This document shows positions 1 through 7,955 of a stretch of 64,000 nt of DNA, piece after piece. The notes under the pieces are model-generated. The model did no database searches. It was not told the origin of the DNA and was given only the letters and a program-made list of their open reading frames with translations. Source of the stretch: Hyphomicrobium sp. LHD-15 (GTDB lineage Bacteria > Pseudomonadota > Alphaproteobacteria > Rhizobiales > Hyphomicrobiaceae). Where the stretch lies: NCBI RefSeq assembly GCF_031157355.1, contig NZ_JAVIFT010000001.1, positions 124,001 through 188,000 on the forward strand, in the 5' to 3' direction. Every line of letters starts with the position of its first letter. The stretch's first letter is position 1. Position numbers and translations under genes: made by a program.

Positions 1-1
1 T

Positions 2-358
2 GCAGAGGTGCGTGACTACGGACACCATGCAACCGCGATCGTGGAAAGCGTGGCGCCGGACACCTTCATCGGCCGCAACACCAGTGGGCGCGAGCTGATC
101 TATACGCTCGAGGTACCGGGCTTCGCGCCGATCACCGGCTCGGCGCACATGTCGAAGTCGGCGGCCGACAAGTTCAGCCCCGGTCAGGAGATCGAGGTCG
201 TCTACGCGGCCACCGATCCGGCGCTCACCACGCTTTCCGTCACGCATGCCTGGCGTGCGCTGATCAGCGATCTCATCATTTTCGGCGCATACGCCGCCGT
301 TCTCGCGCTCACCTTCGCGCTGTCTCGCGCGCAGCCCGAGAGAATGGCCCGCGCGTAG
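2..358 (+). CDS. DUF3592-like membrane protein, partial at left edge
   Basis: The frame is open through the left edge of the window, so the true start probably lies outside; a GTG at position 8 is the first start codon inside. The visible part has a soluble beta-rich section with the Y-T-L-E-V-P-G-F and F-S-P-G-Q-E-I-E-V-V-Y pattern typical of DUF3592 proteins, which have extracytoplasmic loops of unknown function. A hydrophobic helix of about 20 residues follows near the C-terminus (around codon 85-105) with a short basic tail. The family assignment rests on pattern recall. No function can be given. Confidence 0.6.
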   Translation, partial: AEVRDYGHHATAIVESVAPDTFIGRNTSGRELIYTLEVPGFAPITGSAHMSKSAADKFSPGQEIEVVYAATDPALTTLSVTHAWRALISDLIIFGAYAAVLALTFALSRAQPERMARA

Positions 359-382
359 GCGATACGCGGACGGCCAGGCGCT

Positions 383-850
383 CTAGGACAAAGCCTGCAG
401 GAACCGAAGCTGCTGACGCTCGTCGGGGCGAAAGCAGGTATCCCGCGCGCCGAACCAGCCGATGCGATTCCGTTGAATCCAGTCGTAGATCCGATCGCCG
501 ATGCTATTCGGCACGACACGCCCAAGCGCGCCGAGCCACGACCACGGGGCCGGCATCGTGCGCGCCGCTGCGAGGAGGCCGCTCCAACGCGTGTGGGGAA
601 CGCCATCGGCCAACACCATGAAGGTGTCGAAGAGGTCGGGATCCAACCCATAGTGCCGATAGAGCGCCCGGGGAATGGGATCTTGGATCGCGGTGAAGCG
701 CGCCGTGCCATGAGGATCGCGATTCAGCATCCACTGGACGCCCGACGAGCAGAGCACGCAATGGCCATCGAAGATAACAAGCGGCGTGCTGTCATCGAAT
801 TTCGGAACCGATGGATCGGCGCGATAGCTGAAGGCGCGGAAAGACGGCAT
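383..850 (-). CDS. DCC-family thiol-disulfide oxidoreductase (DUF393)
   Basis: This small protein has the signature of the DCC family: a beta strand followed by FDGHCVLC, giving the D-G-x-C-x-x-C motif. The two cysteines resemble a thioredoxin-type redox pair, and the family is predicted to be thiol-disulfide oxidoreductases with unknown substrates. Further typical blocks are R-D-P-H-G...F-T-A-I-Q-D and the C-terminal Y-D-W-I-Q-R-N-R-I-G-W-F-G. The frame extends upstream to a GTG at 910, but the ATG about 60 bases further in leaves a normal N-terminus; its exact base is uncertain by one. It converges with the preceding gene. Confidence 0.8.
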   Translation of the reverse strand: MPSFRAFSYRADPSVPKFDDSTPLVIFDGHCVLCSSGVQWMLNRDPHGTARFTAIQDPIPRALYRHYGLDPDLFDTFMVLADGVPHTRWSGLLAAARTMPAPWSWLGALGRVVPNSIGDRIYDWIQRNRIGWFGARDTCFRPDERQQLRFLQALS

Positions 851-1051
851 GCGCTCGGGTGCCCCTGACAAGTTTTTTACCTTAGCGCGAAACGCTCCGG
901 TTTTGCCCACCTATCAACGTGGCTCAGGCCACCGTCCACGATCTACCTACGCGGCAAGCGCGCGCTGTCAGGTGGCTTTCAGGTTTGGGGATCAAGGTGG
1001 CTCATGGGTCCGTTAGCCCAGATGCTAGCGAAAAACGACCGATGTGGCGCG

Positions 1052-1068
1052 GTGTTAGGGTTTAACAC
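1052..1068. other. small inverted repeat in the 851-1148 intergenic region
   Basis: GTGTTA and TAACAC form a perfect 6-bp dyad with a 5-base spacer, 80 bases upstream of the next start codon. The same intergenic stretch carries three copies of GTGGCT (near 917, 970 and 1001), each in slightly different flanks. This could be an operator region, but no known consensus was recognised. Confidence 0.25.
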
Positions 1069-1148
1069 GCCTGTCGCGATCGTCCCTTATTCAGTTGACT
1101 TCAGCGTCCGCCGATAGCCTTGGCGACGCCAAACCGGGTGGGGCCACC

Positions 1149-1439
1149 ATGCAATCCTTGGAAATCGTCTTGTCGGCGTTTGCGCTGATGCTCGTTGGCG
1201 CTGCCGCTCTCTATTACCAGCGCAAGGGCGCGAGACGCTTTGAAAGCCTGATCGCCTTCTGCGGTGTTGCGCTTCTCGCGAGCGGGTTCGCCATGTTCCA
1301 GGACGGCATCTCGGGCTCGCGGAAAATTCTCTGGATGCTGCCCCACGCCGAACCGGTGGCCGCAGCCCAATCGCTGCCTGTCGCGCAGATCGCAGCCCGC
1401 GCTGCCGCTGCTCCGCACGCCCTGGTCGTTGCCGACTGA
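1149..1439 (+). CDS. small membrane protein, unknown function
   Basis: A 96-residue product with two predicted membrane helices (about residues 4-22 and 31-50, the latter ending in an F-x-M-F-Q-D-G-I-S-G turn) and an alanine-rich C-terminal tail. The frame reaches further upstream to 1095, but the ATG at 1149 is preceded by a purine-rich GGGTGGGG and starts directly before the first hydrophobic helix, so it is preferred. I do not recognise a family. A terminator-like hairpin follows. Confidence 0.5.
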   Translation: MQSLEIVLSAFALMLVGAAALYYQRKGARRFESLIAFCGVALLASGFAMFQDGISGSRKILWMLPHAEPVAAAQSLPVAQIAARAAAAPHALVVAD

Positions 1440-1493
1440 TCGGCACCTCTGAGCTTCGCGCTCGACCCTCGCCCGTCGCGCATTCAAAGGCAA

Positions 1494-1528
1494 CCCGGCG
1501 CAGGCTCTCCGCGCGCGCCGGGATTTTC
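1494..1528 (+). terminator. probable intrinsic terminator
   Basis: CCCGGCGC (1494-1501) pairs with GCGCCGGG (1515-1522), followed by ATTTTC. It sits about 55 bases after the stop of the small membrane protein gene and just before the convergent gene that ends at 1534. Confidence 0.5.
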
Positions 1529-1533
1529 TCGTC

Positions 1534-1821
1534 TCAATATTTGCAGGCGTAGTAGCGATCGAGATAGTAGGGGTTGCCCGTTCGCTTGTAGCGGGACTTC
1601 CACTTCTTGCAGTCGTAGTAGGCAGCGGTACCGATCACGATCGCGGCGGCGGCGGCGGCCGTGCCATATCCGCGATACTTATGCTTGTTGTGGCCGTGAT
1701 GATGATGGCCGTAGCCGTGATGGTGGCCGTGTCTCTTCTTGGCGAACGCGGCCGTGGGGACCGCAGCAAATGCAATCGCCGTCACCATCGTTGCGGCAAC
1801 GGTAGACTTCCAAATCGACAT
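1534..1821 (-). CDS. small secreted His-rich protein with KKWK...YYLDRYY C-terminal motif
   Basis: A 95-residue protein with a clear Sec signal peptide (cleavage after A-A-F-A, about residue 28). A Gly/His/Tyr-rich segment (runs of HGHHHGYGHHHHGH) follows, then an alanine-rich hydrophobic stretch and a cysteine-bracketed C-terminal motif D-C-K-K-W-K-x-R-Y-x-x-T-G-N-P-Y-Y-L-D-R-Y-Y-x-C. The start at 1821 has an ideal AGGAGA ribosome binding site; the longer upstream frame does not. The gene behind it (2091-2327) encodes a shorter relative with the same C-terminal motif. The His-rich segment could bind metal ions, but this is inference. No named family is recognised. Confidence 0.75.
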   Translation of the reverse strand: MSIWKSTVAATMVTAIAFAAVPTAAFAKKRHGHHHGYGHHHHGHNKHKYRGYGTAAAAAAIVIGTAAYYDCKKWKSRYKRTGNPYYLDRYYACKY

Positions 1822-2024
1822 ACTCAAAATTCTCCTTTGGGCGAGGCTCATTATGGGGCGAAACTTCTGGCCGCCAGCCTCCCCGTCCATTGTTGGCAGA
1901 GCGACCTAACAGCGGGTTACGACGGACGCACAAATTGCGCCGAAGTCGTTTTGTCCTGGCTATAGCGAGGCCGTCTTCCCGAGTTCTGCCTGGAAACTTG
2001 ACGTTGCATCTTCCAAACGAACGA

Positions 2025-2063
2025 CACCCCCGTCTTGCATCCAAGGGATGCAAGACGGGGGTG
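2025..2063 (-). terminator. perfect 18-bp stem-loop downstream of the second small secreted protein
   Basis: Positions 2025-2042 and 2046-2063 are exact reverse complements with a 3-base loop (AAG). It begins 28 bases after the stop of the minus-strand gene at 2091-2327 and lies about 205 bases upstream of the start of its relative at 1821. There is only a weak T-bias downstream on the minus strand (TCGTTCGTTTGG). A terminator or transcript-stabilising hairpin between two related genes is the simplest reading. Confidence 0.55.
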
Positions 2064-2090
2064 CGATCGCGACCGGGAAGCTATCCGAAA

Positions 2091-2327
2091 CTAGATGCAA
2101 TCGTAGTAGCGATCCAGGTAGTACGGATTGCCGGTGGCGTTGTAGCGGTGCTTCCACTTCTTGCAGTCTTTCTTGACCACCGACACGACAACCGCCGTTG
2201 CAGCTGCGCCGTAGACGAAGTTGCGGACAGCCTTCTTGTTGCTGTGCGCGGACGCGGCGGTGAGGCTCGAGCCGAGCGCGACGGCGACGGTGAGGCCTGC
2301 GATCACTGCGGATTTCATAAGGGACAT
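2091..2327 (-). CDS. small secreted protein, paralogue-like with KKWK...YYLDRYY motif
   Basis: A 78-residue protein with an N-terminal signal peptide (cleavage near A-A-S-A-H) and a second hydrophobic stretch, V-Y-G-A-A-A-T-A-V-V-V-S-V-V. The C-terminal motif D-C-K-K-W-K-H-R-Y-N-A-T-G-N-P-Y-Y-L-D-R-Y-Y-D-C nearly matches that of the protein at 1534-1821. It lacks the His-rich segment. Start 2327 has an AGGAGA site about 9 bases upstream. The two genes lie in tandem on the same strand, separated by a perfect hairpin, suggesting duplication and later divergence. Function unknown. Confidence 0.75.
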   Translation of the reverse strand: MSLMKSAVIAGLTVAVALGSSLTAASAHSNKKAVRNFVYGAAATAVVVSVVKKDCKKWKHRYNATGNPYYLDRYYDCI

Positions 2328-2545
2328 ACGGTCATCTCCTGTCATGGGGCCAAGTGGTGGGGGCCAAGTGTCGTGGGGCGAAGCTCGACTTGGCGGAGCC
2401 TCGAGACGCAGTCGGAGCTGGCCTCTTCCCTTACGATGACAGGCGCGGCTTAAGGGCGATGTTACAGGGTACGGACAATTTAACGAGAATCCGCTCTGTC
2501 CGGCGGCATCGGGTTGCAGATCCCGAGGCTCTTGCAGGGTCGCGG

Positions 2546-3391
2546 CTACCAGCGAATGCGATGAAGGCCGAAGTAGCGCGCAAAGATCCTGCGCATCAGG
2601 CGCGCCGGTATCTTCCCGCGTGCAAAATGCAGCATGCGCGCGGTGGGGCCGACGGTGTTCCGAAAACGCGGCTTCCTGGCTTCGAGCGCGTTGGCAATAA
2701 CGCGCGCGACTTCCTCCGGTTCACGGGCCGTCTTCTCGACGTGGATATCGACCGCAGCATCGAGATGGCGCAGCAAAGGCCGGTAAGGGCTTTCCTTCGG
2801 AATGATGCGGGGCGACGCTTTCCAAATGTTGGTTTTGATCGCGCCCGGCTCGACCAGCGTGACTTCGATCCCGAACGGCGCAACTTCATAAGCGAGCGCT
2901 TCGGCCCATCCTTCGACGGCCCATTTGGACGCGGCATAAGCCGAGATCGTCGGGTGACCGGCAAACGCGGCTTCGCTCGAGACGATCAGGATGCGGCCGC
3001 GCCTTCGCGCTCGGAACGTAGGCAGAAGGCGACGCGTAAGCGCGAGGACGCCGAAGAAGTTGACCTCCATGACGCCGCGGATTTCGGCGTCGCTCAGGTC
3101 CTCGAAGGCGCCGCCGATGGCGATGCCGGCGTTGTGGACGACGGCTTCGAGCGGATGATGAGCGAGATCCAGCGCCGCGATGGTGGCATCGATGGATTTC
3201 TCGTCGGTGACGTCGAGCTGCTCGATGCGAACGTCATCGCTGACGCCGGCGGCCGCGAGCTGCCGGTCCAGCCCGCCGCGCTTGGTGCGGTCGCGCATCG
3301 TCGCAACGACACGCCAGCCGCGCTTTGCGAGCTCCACCGACGCCGCAAGGCCGATGCCGGAATTCGCGCCTGTGATCAGCACTGAGGGCAT
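2546..3391 (-). CDS. SDR-family NAD(P)-dependent oxidoreductase
   Basis: A classical short-chain dehydrogenase/reductase. It has the Rossmann glycine motif TGANSGIG near the N-terminus (residues 6-13), the NAG structural motif (V-V-H-N-A-G-I-A), a serine before the active site (I-V-S-S-E-A-A-F), and the catalytic pair Y-A-A-S-K. Length (281 residues) fits the classical subgroup with a C-terminal extension. The start at 3391 puts the first beta strand directly after the initiator methionine; the frame continues upstream to 3526, but that part has no family character. The substrate cannot be inferred. Confidence 0.85.
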   Translation of the reverse strand: MPSVLITGANSGIGLAASVELAKRGWRVVATMRDRTKRGGLDRQLAAAGVSDDVRIEQLDVTDEKSIDATIAALDLAHHPLEAVVHNAGIAIGGAFEDLSDAEIRGVMEVNFFGVLALTRRLLPTFRARRRGRILIVSSEAAFAGHPTISAYAASKWAVEGWAEALAYEVAPFGIEVTLVEPGAIKTNIWKASPRIIPKESPYRPLLRHLDAAVDIHVEKTAREPEEVARVIANALEARKPRFRNTVGPTARMLHFARGKIPARLMRRIFARYFGLHRIRW

Positions 3392-3690
3392 TGTGGCGAA
3401 ATCCAAATGAGATTGCGCGATGGCCTGATACGCCTCGCGATATTGCCACGCCTTCAAGCCAGGGCGTAAGGCCCCGCGGTCCGCATTTGAAAAATATCGG
3501 AAATGATTGGTCGCTTTTGCTTTCAATCTCAGGGCGTGCCGCCGCGCACGAAACCCTCGGCCAGCTCGGCAACACTAGCAAGTTTACACGGCCGCGCGGG
3601 AACCTTTCGCTCTCTCCAACGCAGCCGATGTTCGGTAAGGTCGGTACGACGCAGCGACGTGTGCCACGCGCGAAAGCCAACGGGGGAGAC

Positions 3691-4272
3691 ATGAAACGGA
3701 GTTTCTGCTTGCTGGCCGTGGGCCAAATGATGGCGGGAACGGCGGCCGCGGATCCCTATCCATTCGAAGGCTTCTTCGCGTTGAAAGCGGCTGGCACCGC
3801 ATACGCGGGCTGCGGCTTCGACATCCTGCATCAGTCGCGCTCGGGTGCCTTCAGCGGCTACATTCTGGACAGGCGCCATTGGGAGGCGCACGGGACGCCG
3901 CGCTTCGTGCGCTACAAGCACGGCGCGTGCACGTTCGACGCCGCGTCGGGCATCGACAACTGCGTTGCGCACGTGAATCACATCAGTGAGATTTCGGATA
4001 AGCGGGACCGCGCGAAGGTCACCGTGCTCGACGGCAATTCCGTCGCAATGCTGACGCTCGGCGAGGAGGATGACCCGGAGAAGTTGTCCGGCGTTCCGCC
4101 GTTCGTGTTCCAGCGGTGCCCATTCGACGCGGCTCAGATCGCGCCGCTGTTGTCGGACACGGCGGCGGAGTACTCCAAGACGCAACTTCAGGAGATGGCG
4201 CGCGCACGGGATGCTGGTGTGTCGGTTCAGGTGCTGGAGGCGATTAGAACCCAGAAGACGGCCGTCGACTAA
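3691..4272 (+). CDS. secreted protein of unknown function
   Basis: A 193-residue product that begins with a short signal peptide (cleavage near T-A-A-A-D, residue 20). The mature part has five cysteines, suited to disulfides in the periplasm, and a C-terminal helix. The ATG at 3691 has GGGGGAG immediately upstream and is preferred over the long upstream extension in the same frame. I do not recognise a family. Neighbours are unrelated, so context adds nothing. Confidence 0.6.
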   Translation: MKRSFCLLAVGQMMAGTAAADPYPFEGFFALKAAGTAYAGCGFDILHQSRSGAFSGYILDRRHWEAHGTPRFVRYKHGACTFDAASGIDNCVAHVNHISEISDKRDRAKVTVLDGNSVAMLTLGEEDDPEKLSGVPPFVFQRCPFDAAQIAPLLSDTAAEYSKTQLQEMARARDAGVSVQVLEAIRTQKTAVD

Positions 4273-4511
4273 TGGGGCGGGTTCAGGTTGCGCGCGTTAT
4301 CTGAGGCCGTCTAGTTGCGCCGCGCTTGCAAGTGCCGTGCTCCCGTGACGTTCATCGAGCCTGTCTCCCGCCCCCCGTTTCGAGCTTGGCTTTCGGGTGC
4401 GGCTGCCGCCATTAAGGCGCCATTTACCTTGCTTGGGTGATGCTGCTCAAACATTTGCCACGGTTGTCTCGCAAATCGGAGATCTGATCCTAACGAATCG
4501 GGCCGCGTCAC

Positions 4512-5468
4512 ATGCCACGCGAGAAACGTCCGCTGCGTCTTGCAGCATCGTATTCTGGAACAGGCTGGCGGCTCGCACTGCCGGCCTTGGCCGGTGCTGG
4601 CGCAATCCTCATTGCCGGCTTGGCGGCGTCGACCGTTGCGGACGCAAAATCTCCCGGCTCTCGCTATTGCTTCAACGGATACTGCCATCGGGTCGGCACA
4701 CTCGCGCAGACCGACACACTTGTTGGCTGGCGAGGCTATCTGCTTGCCTCCTATTACGACAGCTGCAAGCTCGATCGCTTGAACCCGTGCGGACTGACGA
4801 GTTCGGGCGCCGTTTTCCGCCCCGATCTTCCCGACAACGCTGCAAGCCCGCTGCTGCCGGACGGCACCGTCATCCTCGCCTACAATCCCAAAACCGGCGA
4901 CGCCTCCGTGCTGCGCGTCACCAACGCCGGTCCCTACAGCGGCAAGCGCAAGCTCGACGTATCGCGCGCGGCCGCGGAAAAGCTCGGGTTCAGCAAGCAA
5001 GGTGTCGCGCCGCTCGTCATCAGCGTGCTGCAATCTCCAACGAAGAGCGAAGCGAGCTACGTGCGCAGGCGCGAGTACGCCAAGGTGCCGGGCTATCTCG
5101 GCCGCTTCGAGACCGTCGATATGGCACTCGCAATGGCCGAGCAGCGCTTAGACGTGCGTCAGGACAGCGACACGCTGGAAACTTCCGCGTTGGGGGAAAC
5201 GATGGTGCCGAGACCGCAACTCGCGGTCTCGCCGTCGCTGGCCCGCGAGCTCGTTATACTGCGCTCCGCGCCGCGACCGGCGGACCGTGGCGTGCGGCTC
5301 GTGCAAGGCCCGCAGCTCGTGACCCGGGACAGCTTCAAGGCCCAGCAGCAGACTTCCCAACCTGCCGACGTGAGAATGGATTTTGCGTCTGGCCTGCAGC
5401 GCTATCTGTTCGCGACGAGCGAGCCGGATGCGGGACGTGCACCGGGCGCGCCAGACGGCGGAAACTAG
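4512..5468 (+). CDS. RlpA-like double-psi beta-barrel protein with substituted active-site positions
   Basis: A 318-residue protein with a signal or anchor helix (residues 20-45) and one RlpA-type double-psi beta-barrel domain (about residues 75-175): L-A-S-Y-Y at the start and L-D-V-S-R-A-A-A-E-K-L-G at the end. RlpA proteins are septal lytic transglycosylases acting on peptidoglycan. Three positions usually tied to catalysis look changed. The T-A-N/S-G-E block reads TSSGA (Glu to Ala100), the A-H-x-T-L-P block reads DNAASPLLP (no His), and D-R-G-P reads N-A-G-P (Asp to Asn138). Four cysteines (53, 58, 85, 93) flank the domain. There is no SPOR domain. The remaining 140 residues are low-similarity. 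A peptidoglycan-binding or structural role seems likelier than catalysis. Confidence 0.7.
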   Translation: MPREKRPLRLAASYSGTGWRLALPALAGAGAILIAGLAASTVADAKSPGSRYCFNGYCHRVGTLAQTDTLVGWRGYLLASYYDSCKLDRLNPCGLTSSGAVFRPDLPDNAASPLLPDGTVILAYNPKTGDASVLRVTNAGPYSGKRKLDVSRAAAEKLGFSKQGVAPLVISVLQSPTKSEASYVRRREYAKVPGYLGRFETVDMALAMAEQRLDVRQDSDTLETSALGETMVPRPQLAVSPSLARELVILRSAPRPADRGVRLVQGPQLVTRDSFKAQQQTSQPADVRMDFASGLQRYLFATSEPDAGRAPGAPDGGN

Positions 5469-5603
5469 AGCCCTTCGATCGTCCTCTCGGAGTCGCAGCG
5501 CGAGTGAAGCTGCTGCGCGCCAACGGGACTGCGCGCGGGCTCGTCCAAGTTGGCGCAAAGCAAGGAAGGAGTCAGTTGTCGGCTCGGCAACTGACGACGC
5601 GCA

Positions 5604-5948
5604 TCACGCCTTGCGCTTCTTGCGCGCGGCGTAGCGGCTATCGCGAATGGCCTTCTGCTCTGCCAGCAGGGCGACCGCCTGATCCGCTTCTTCGCGGGCT
5701 TTGAGCTTACGGATCGCTTCCTGCTCGGCTTTCTCGGCTTCTTCGCGTGCAGCCTGTTCCTTTGCGGCAAGCGCTTTCGCTTCGTTGCGAGCCTCGCGAG
5801 CGGCGGCGATAGCCTGGCGCTCGGCCCGGCGCGCCACAGCCTTCGGATCATCGTCGGGAAGCTTTTGGGCGCGGCGAAGCATGGCAAGGCGGGCCTCAGA
5901 GGCCTTTTGGAGCCGCTCGCCGAAAAACTTGTCGTTGAATTGTTTCAT
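5604..5948 (-). CDS. DUF6481 family coiled-coil protein
   Basis: A 114-residue, highly charged, Ala/Glu/Lys-rich protein predicted to be one long helix or coiled coil, with no signal peptide or membrane segment. The N-terminal F-x-E-R-L-Q-K-A-S-E-A-R-L-A-M-L pattern and the following D-P-K-A-V-A-R-R-A-E-R match my memory of DUF6481 proteins, common in Alphaproteobacteria and without known function. It ends in a basic A-R-K-K-R-K-A tail. The ribosome binding site is weak. Confidence 0.65.
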   Translation of the reverse strand: MKQFNDKFFGERLQKASEARLAMLRRAQKLPDDDPKAVARRAERQAIAAAREARNEAKALAAKEQAAREEAEKAEQEAIRKLKAREEADQAVALLAEQKAIRDSRYAARKKRKA

Positions 5949-6156
5949 ATCGGATCCGTTGCTTGAAGATTGATTGATGGTGCGCGATCACGGACGCCTC
6001 GTCGCCGGGCATAGCCCACGTCGTTGGCGAAGGAAGTGCGTACGCGCAGAGCGCGCAGCGAACAGCGCGATCCGGCTTTTGTTGCAGAGATCGAGGCGAC
6101 CGGCGCTAGCGCGTGACTGCTGTTCTTGGAATCGCAATCGCGCCCTAATCTAGGGT

Positions 6157-6411
6157 CTAAGCGGCGTGCGGGCGGTAAACGACGGCACGCGGCTTCGCTG
6201 GCTGAAAAGCCTGGCGCAAGTGAGCGTCGCAATACGGACGGCCGTCCTTGGTGTGCTGGCCGCAGAAGTGAAAATCCGGCGAAGCCGGGTCGCCGAATGG
6301 CCAGCGGCAGTCGTTCGCCAGCAGCGTTTCCACAGTCTTTCTCTGGGCTTGCGGAATATTCGACACGGGATCGACGCGCACGGGCGCCGGTAGTTTGGGG
6401 CTGATTTGCAT
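6157..6411 (-). CDS. GcrA-type C-terminal domain protein without the DNA-binding half
   Basis: An 84-residue protein whose second half carries the GcrA signature: N-D-C-R-W-P-F-G-D-P, then F-H-F-C-G, then R-P-Y-C-x-x-H (Cys35, Cys50, Cys61, His64). In GcrA this C-terminal part contacts sigma-70 domain 2, while an N-terminal helix-turn-helix reads methylated GAnTC sites. Here only about 30 residues precede the motif and they show no helix-turn-helix. The start codon is preceded by AAGGGTGG. It may be a sigma-binding modulator or a decoy for GcrA. It could instead be a truncated paralogue. Confidence 0.75.
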   Translation of the reverse strand: MQISPKLPAPVRVDPVSNIPQAQRKTVETLLANDCRWPFGDPASPDFHFCGQHTKDGRPYCDAHLRQAFQPAKPRAVVYRPHAA

Positions 6412-6652
6412 CCACCCTTATACCGCAAACGCGCGCGGATTGCGTGCGACCGTTCAACACCCTGCTTTAGGGAGCGGGAGACCGCGGGCTCAGGTCCGAT
6501 TTTCGACCGTCATTTCAGCGTTTTTCTCTCTGTTTTGCAGTCGTCGGCTCTCCCGGCCCTCCCACCCAGGTGCGGTGGATACGTCGCACTGGGCCTGCTT
6601 GGCCGGGAAGCAGAACCGGAAGCTTTTGCCTTTTGCCCTTCTCCCTTGGCCC

Positions 6653-7774
6653 TCAATGTTTCCTGAGTTGCTTGTAGTCGGCAAGCACGAGGCTCATCGC
6701 ATTTTCGACATCCGCCGCAAGCCAGCCGGATTTGCGCGTTGCGAGATCCGTCTCAATCGCGGTCGCTGCATCGTCGGTCCCGGCGTGGACATTCGCCAGC
6801 TCGAAGCCCATGGTCGAGAGCATCTTGTGCTCCTGAAGGTGGAAGTCGCTCGATGCGGCTTCGATCTTGCGATTGTTGGGCGACAACCTGCGGGTCGCTA
6901 TCCTGTCGCTCACCTTCATCCAAGGATCGGGCGATCGGTAACGTCCGCCGGCGATTTCGCCGGTCAGGATTTTTGTCGCGCGCTCCCCATGAGCAAGGTT
7001 CCAAGCCGACGGCAGCAGGGTTTTTGCTTCCCGCACGATCGGCGCGCCTCGCCACTCGGCCACGCCGATCCATCGCGAGCGTCCGAGGCTGCCGGTGCCG
7101 GCCACCCTTCGCGCGGTATCAAACTTCAGCTCCGTTTGCGGCATGGCATCCTGAAGGGCCGCATGAAAATGCGGCGGTGCGGGCTCAGATTTTCGGGCGT
7201 CGATTTTCTTCCAGAACTTCTGCCGGCTCTCCTCCGACACGACCACTTTCTCTCGCAGCCAAGCCCAGTCCCGATCGAGCACGACCGGGCTCGAGGCCTC
7301 GAGGCCTTTGCGATATCCGCCGAGCACGGCGTCGCACGCCCCCGAGATATCGGGTTTGCTCGTGTCGGCCGCCAGGGCCGCGCTGGTTGCGAGGCGCACC
7401 AGATCTTCGACATACGGCATGCGGGCTGCCTCGTCGAAGTCGTTGATACCCCAGACGAGACGCCCATCTGCATCGCGCCAGGTGCCGAAGTTTTCGAGAT
7501 GGATGTCGCCGACGGCCAAGACCGCGGGCGCCGACGCGTGACCGGAGAACACATCGCGAGCAATCTCCGCCCAGCGCCAGTAGGTGCCACGCAAGAAAAC
7601 GAACGCGCTATCGCGCATGATCTGATTTTTCTCTGCGAGGTCTTCGGCGACAAAGTCCGGACCCAGCTCAGATTGAAGCCAGCTTTCGTAGCGCTCTTTG
7701 GATTGAGCGAATGACAGCAAAGACATGACTGGCCCTCTCGGAGCCTCGCTCCGCTGAACTGCCGCGTCCGACAT
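6653..7774 (-). CDS. DUF2252 family protein
   Basis: A 373-residue cytoplasmic protein with the two hallmark motifs of DUF2252: G-D-I-H-L-E-N-F-G-T-W and, about 20 residues later, I-N-D-F-D-E-A. These resemble the catalytic and metal-binding loops of kinase-like aminoglycoside phosphotransferases, but the function of the family is not established. A second ATG at 7726 has a better ribosome binding site (GAGAGGG) than the first at 7774, so the protein may be 16 residues shorter. The 241 bases downstream hold no recognisable gene. Confidence 0.8.
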   Translation of the reverse strand: MSDAAVQRSEAPRGPVMSLLSFAQSKERYESWLQSELGPDFVAEDLAEKNQIMRDSAFVFLRGTYWRWAEIARDVFSGHASAPAVLAVGDIHLENFGTWRDADGRLVWGINDFDEAARMPYVEDLVRLATSAALAADTSKPDISGACDAVLGGYRKGLEASSPVVLDRDWAWLREKVVVSEESRQKFWKKIDARKSEPAPPHFHAALQDAMPQTELKFDTARRVAGTGSLGRSRWIGVAEWRGAPIVREAKTLLPSAWNLAHGERATKILTGEIAGGRYRSPDPWMKVSDRIATRRLSPNNRKIEAASSDFHLQEHKMLSTMGFELANVHAGTDDAATAIETDLATRKSGWLAADVENAMSLVLADYKQLRKH

Positions 7775-7955
7775 CTATGCAGTGAGGGGACGCAGGCCAA
7801 GGGGGCCGCGCTTTACATCGCGCTCATCTCAAGGGCAGCGGGGTGGCTTCGGCGGCCTGCTGCGAGCTGGCGATCCAACCAGGGAAGTACTTGCCCCATG
7901 CACGCGCAGCAAACACCTCTCTGAGCGAAACAATTCGCACCCAACCGGAGAAGGC

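Noticed and set aside
4397-5704. Open frame of 435 codons overlapping the RlpA-like gene in another frame
   Set aside because: Arg-rich product typical of an off-frame reading; the RlpA-like frame carries the fold motifs and a signal helix.
6490-6684. Short minus-strand frame in the gap between the GcrA-like and DUF2252 genes
   Set aside because: It overlaps the end of DUF2252, has no ribosome binding site and no recognisable pattern.
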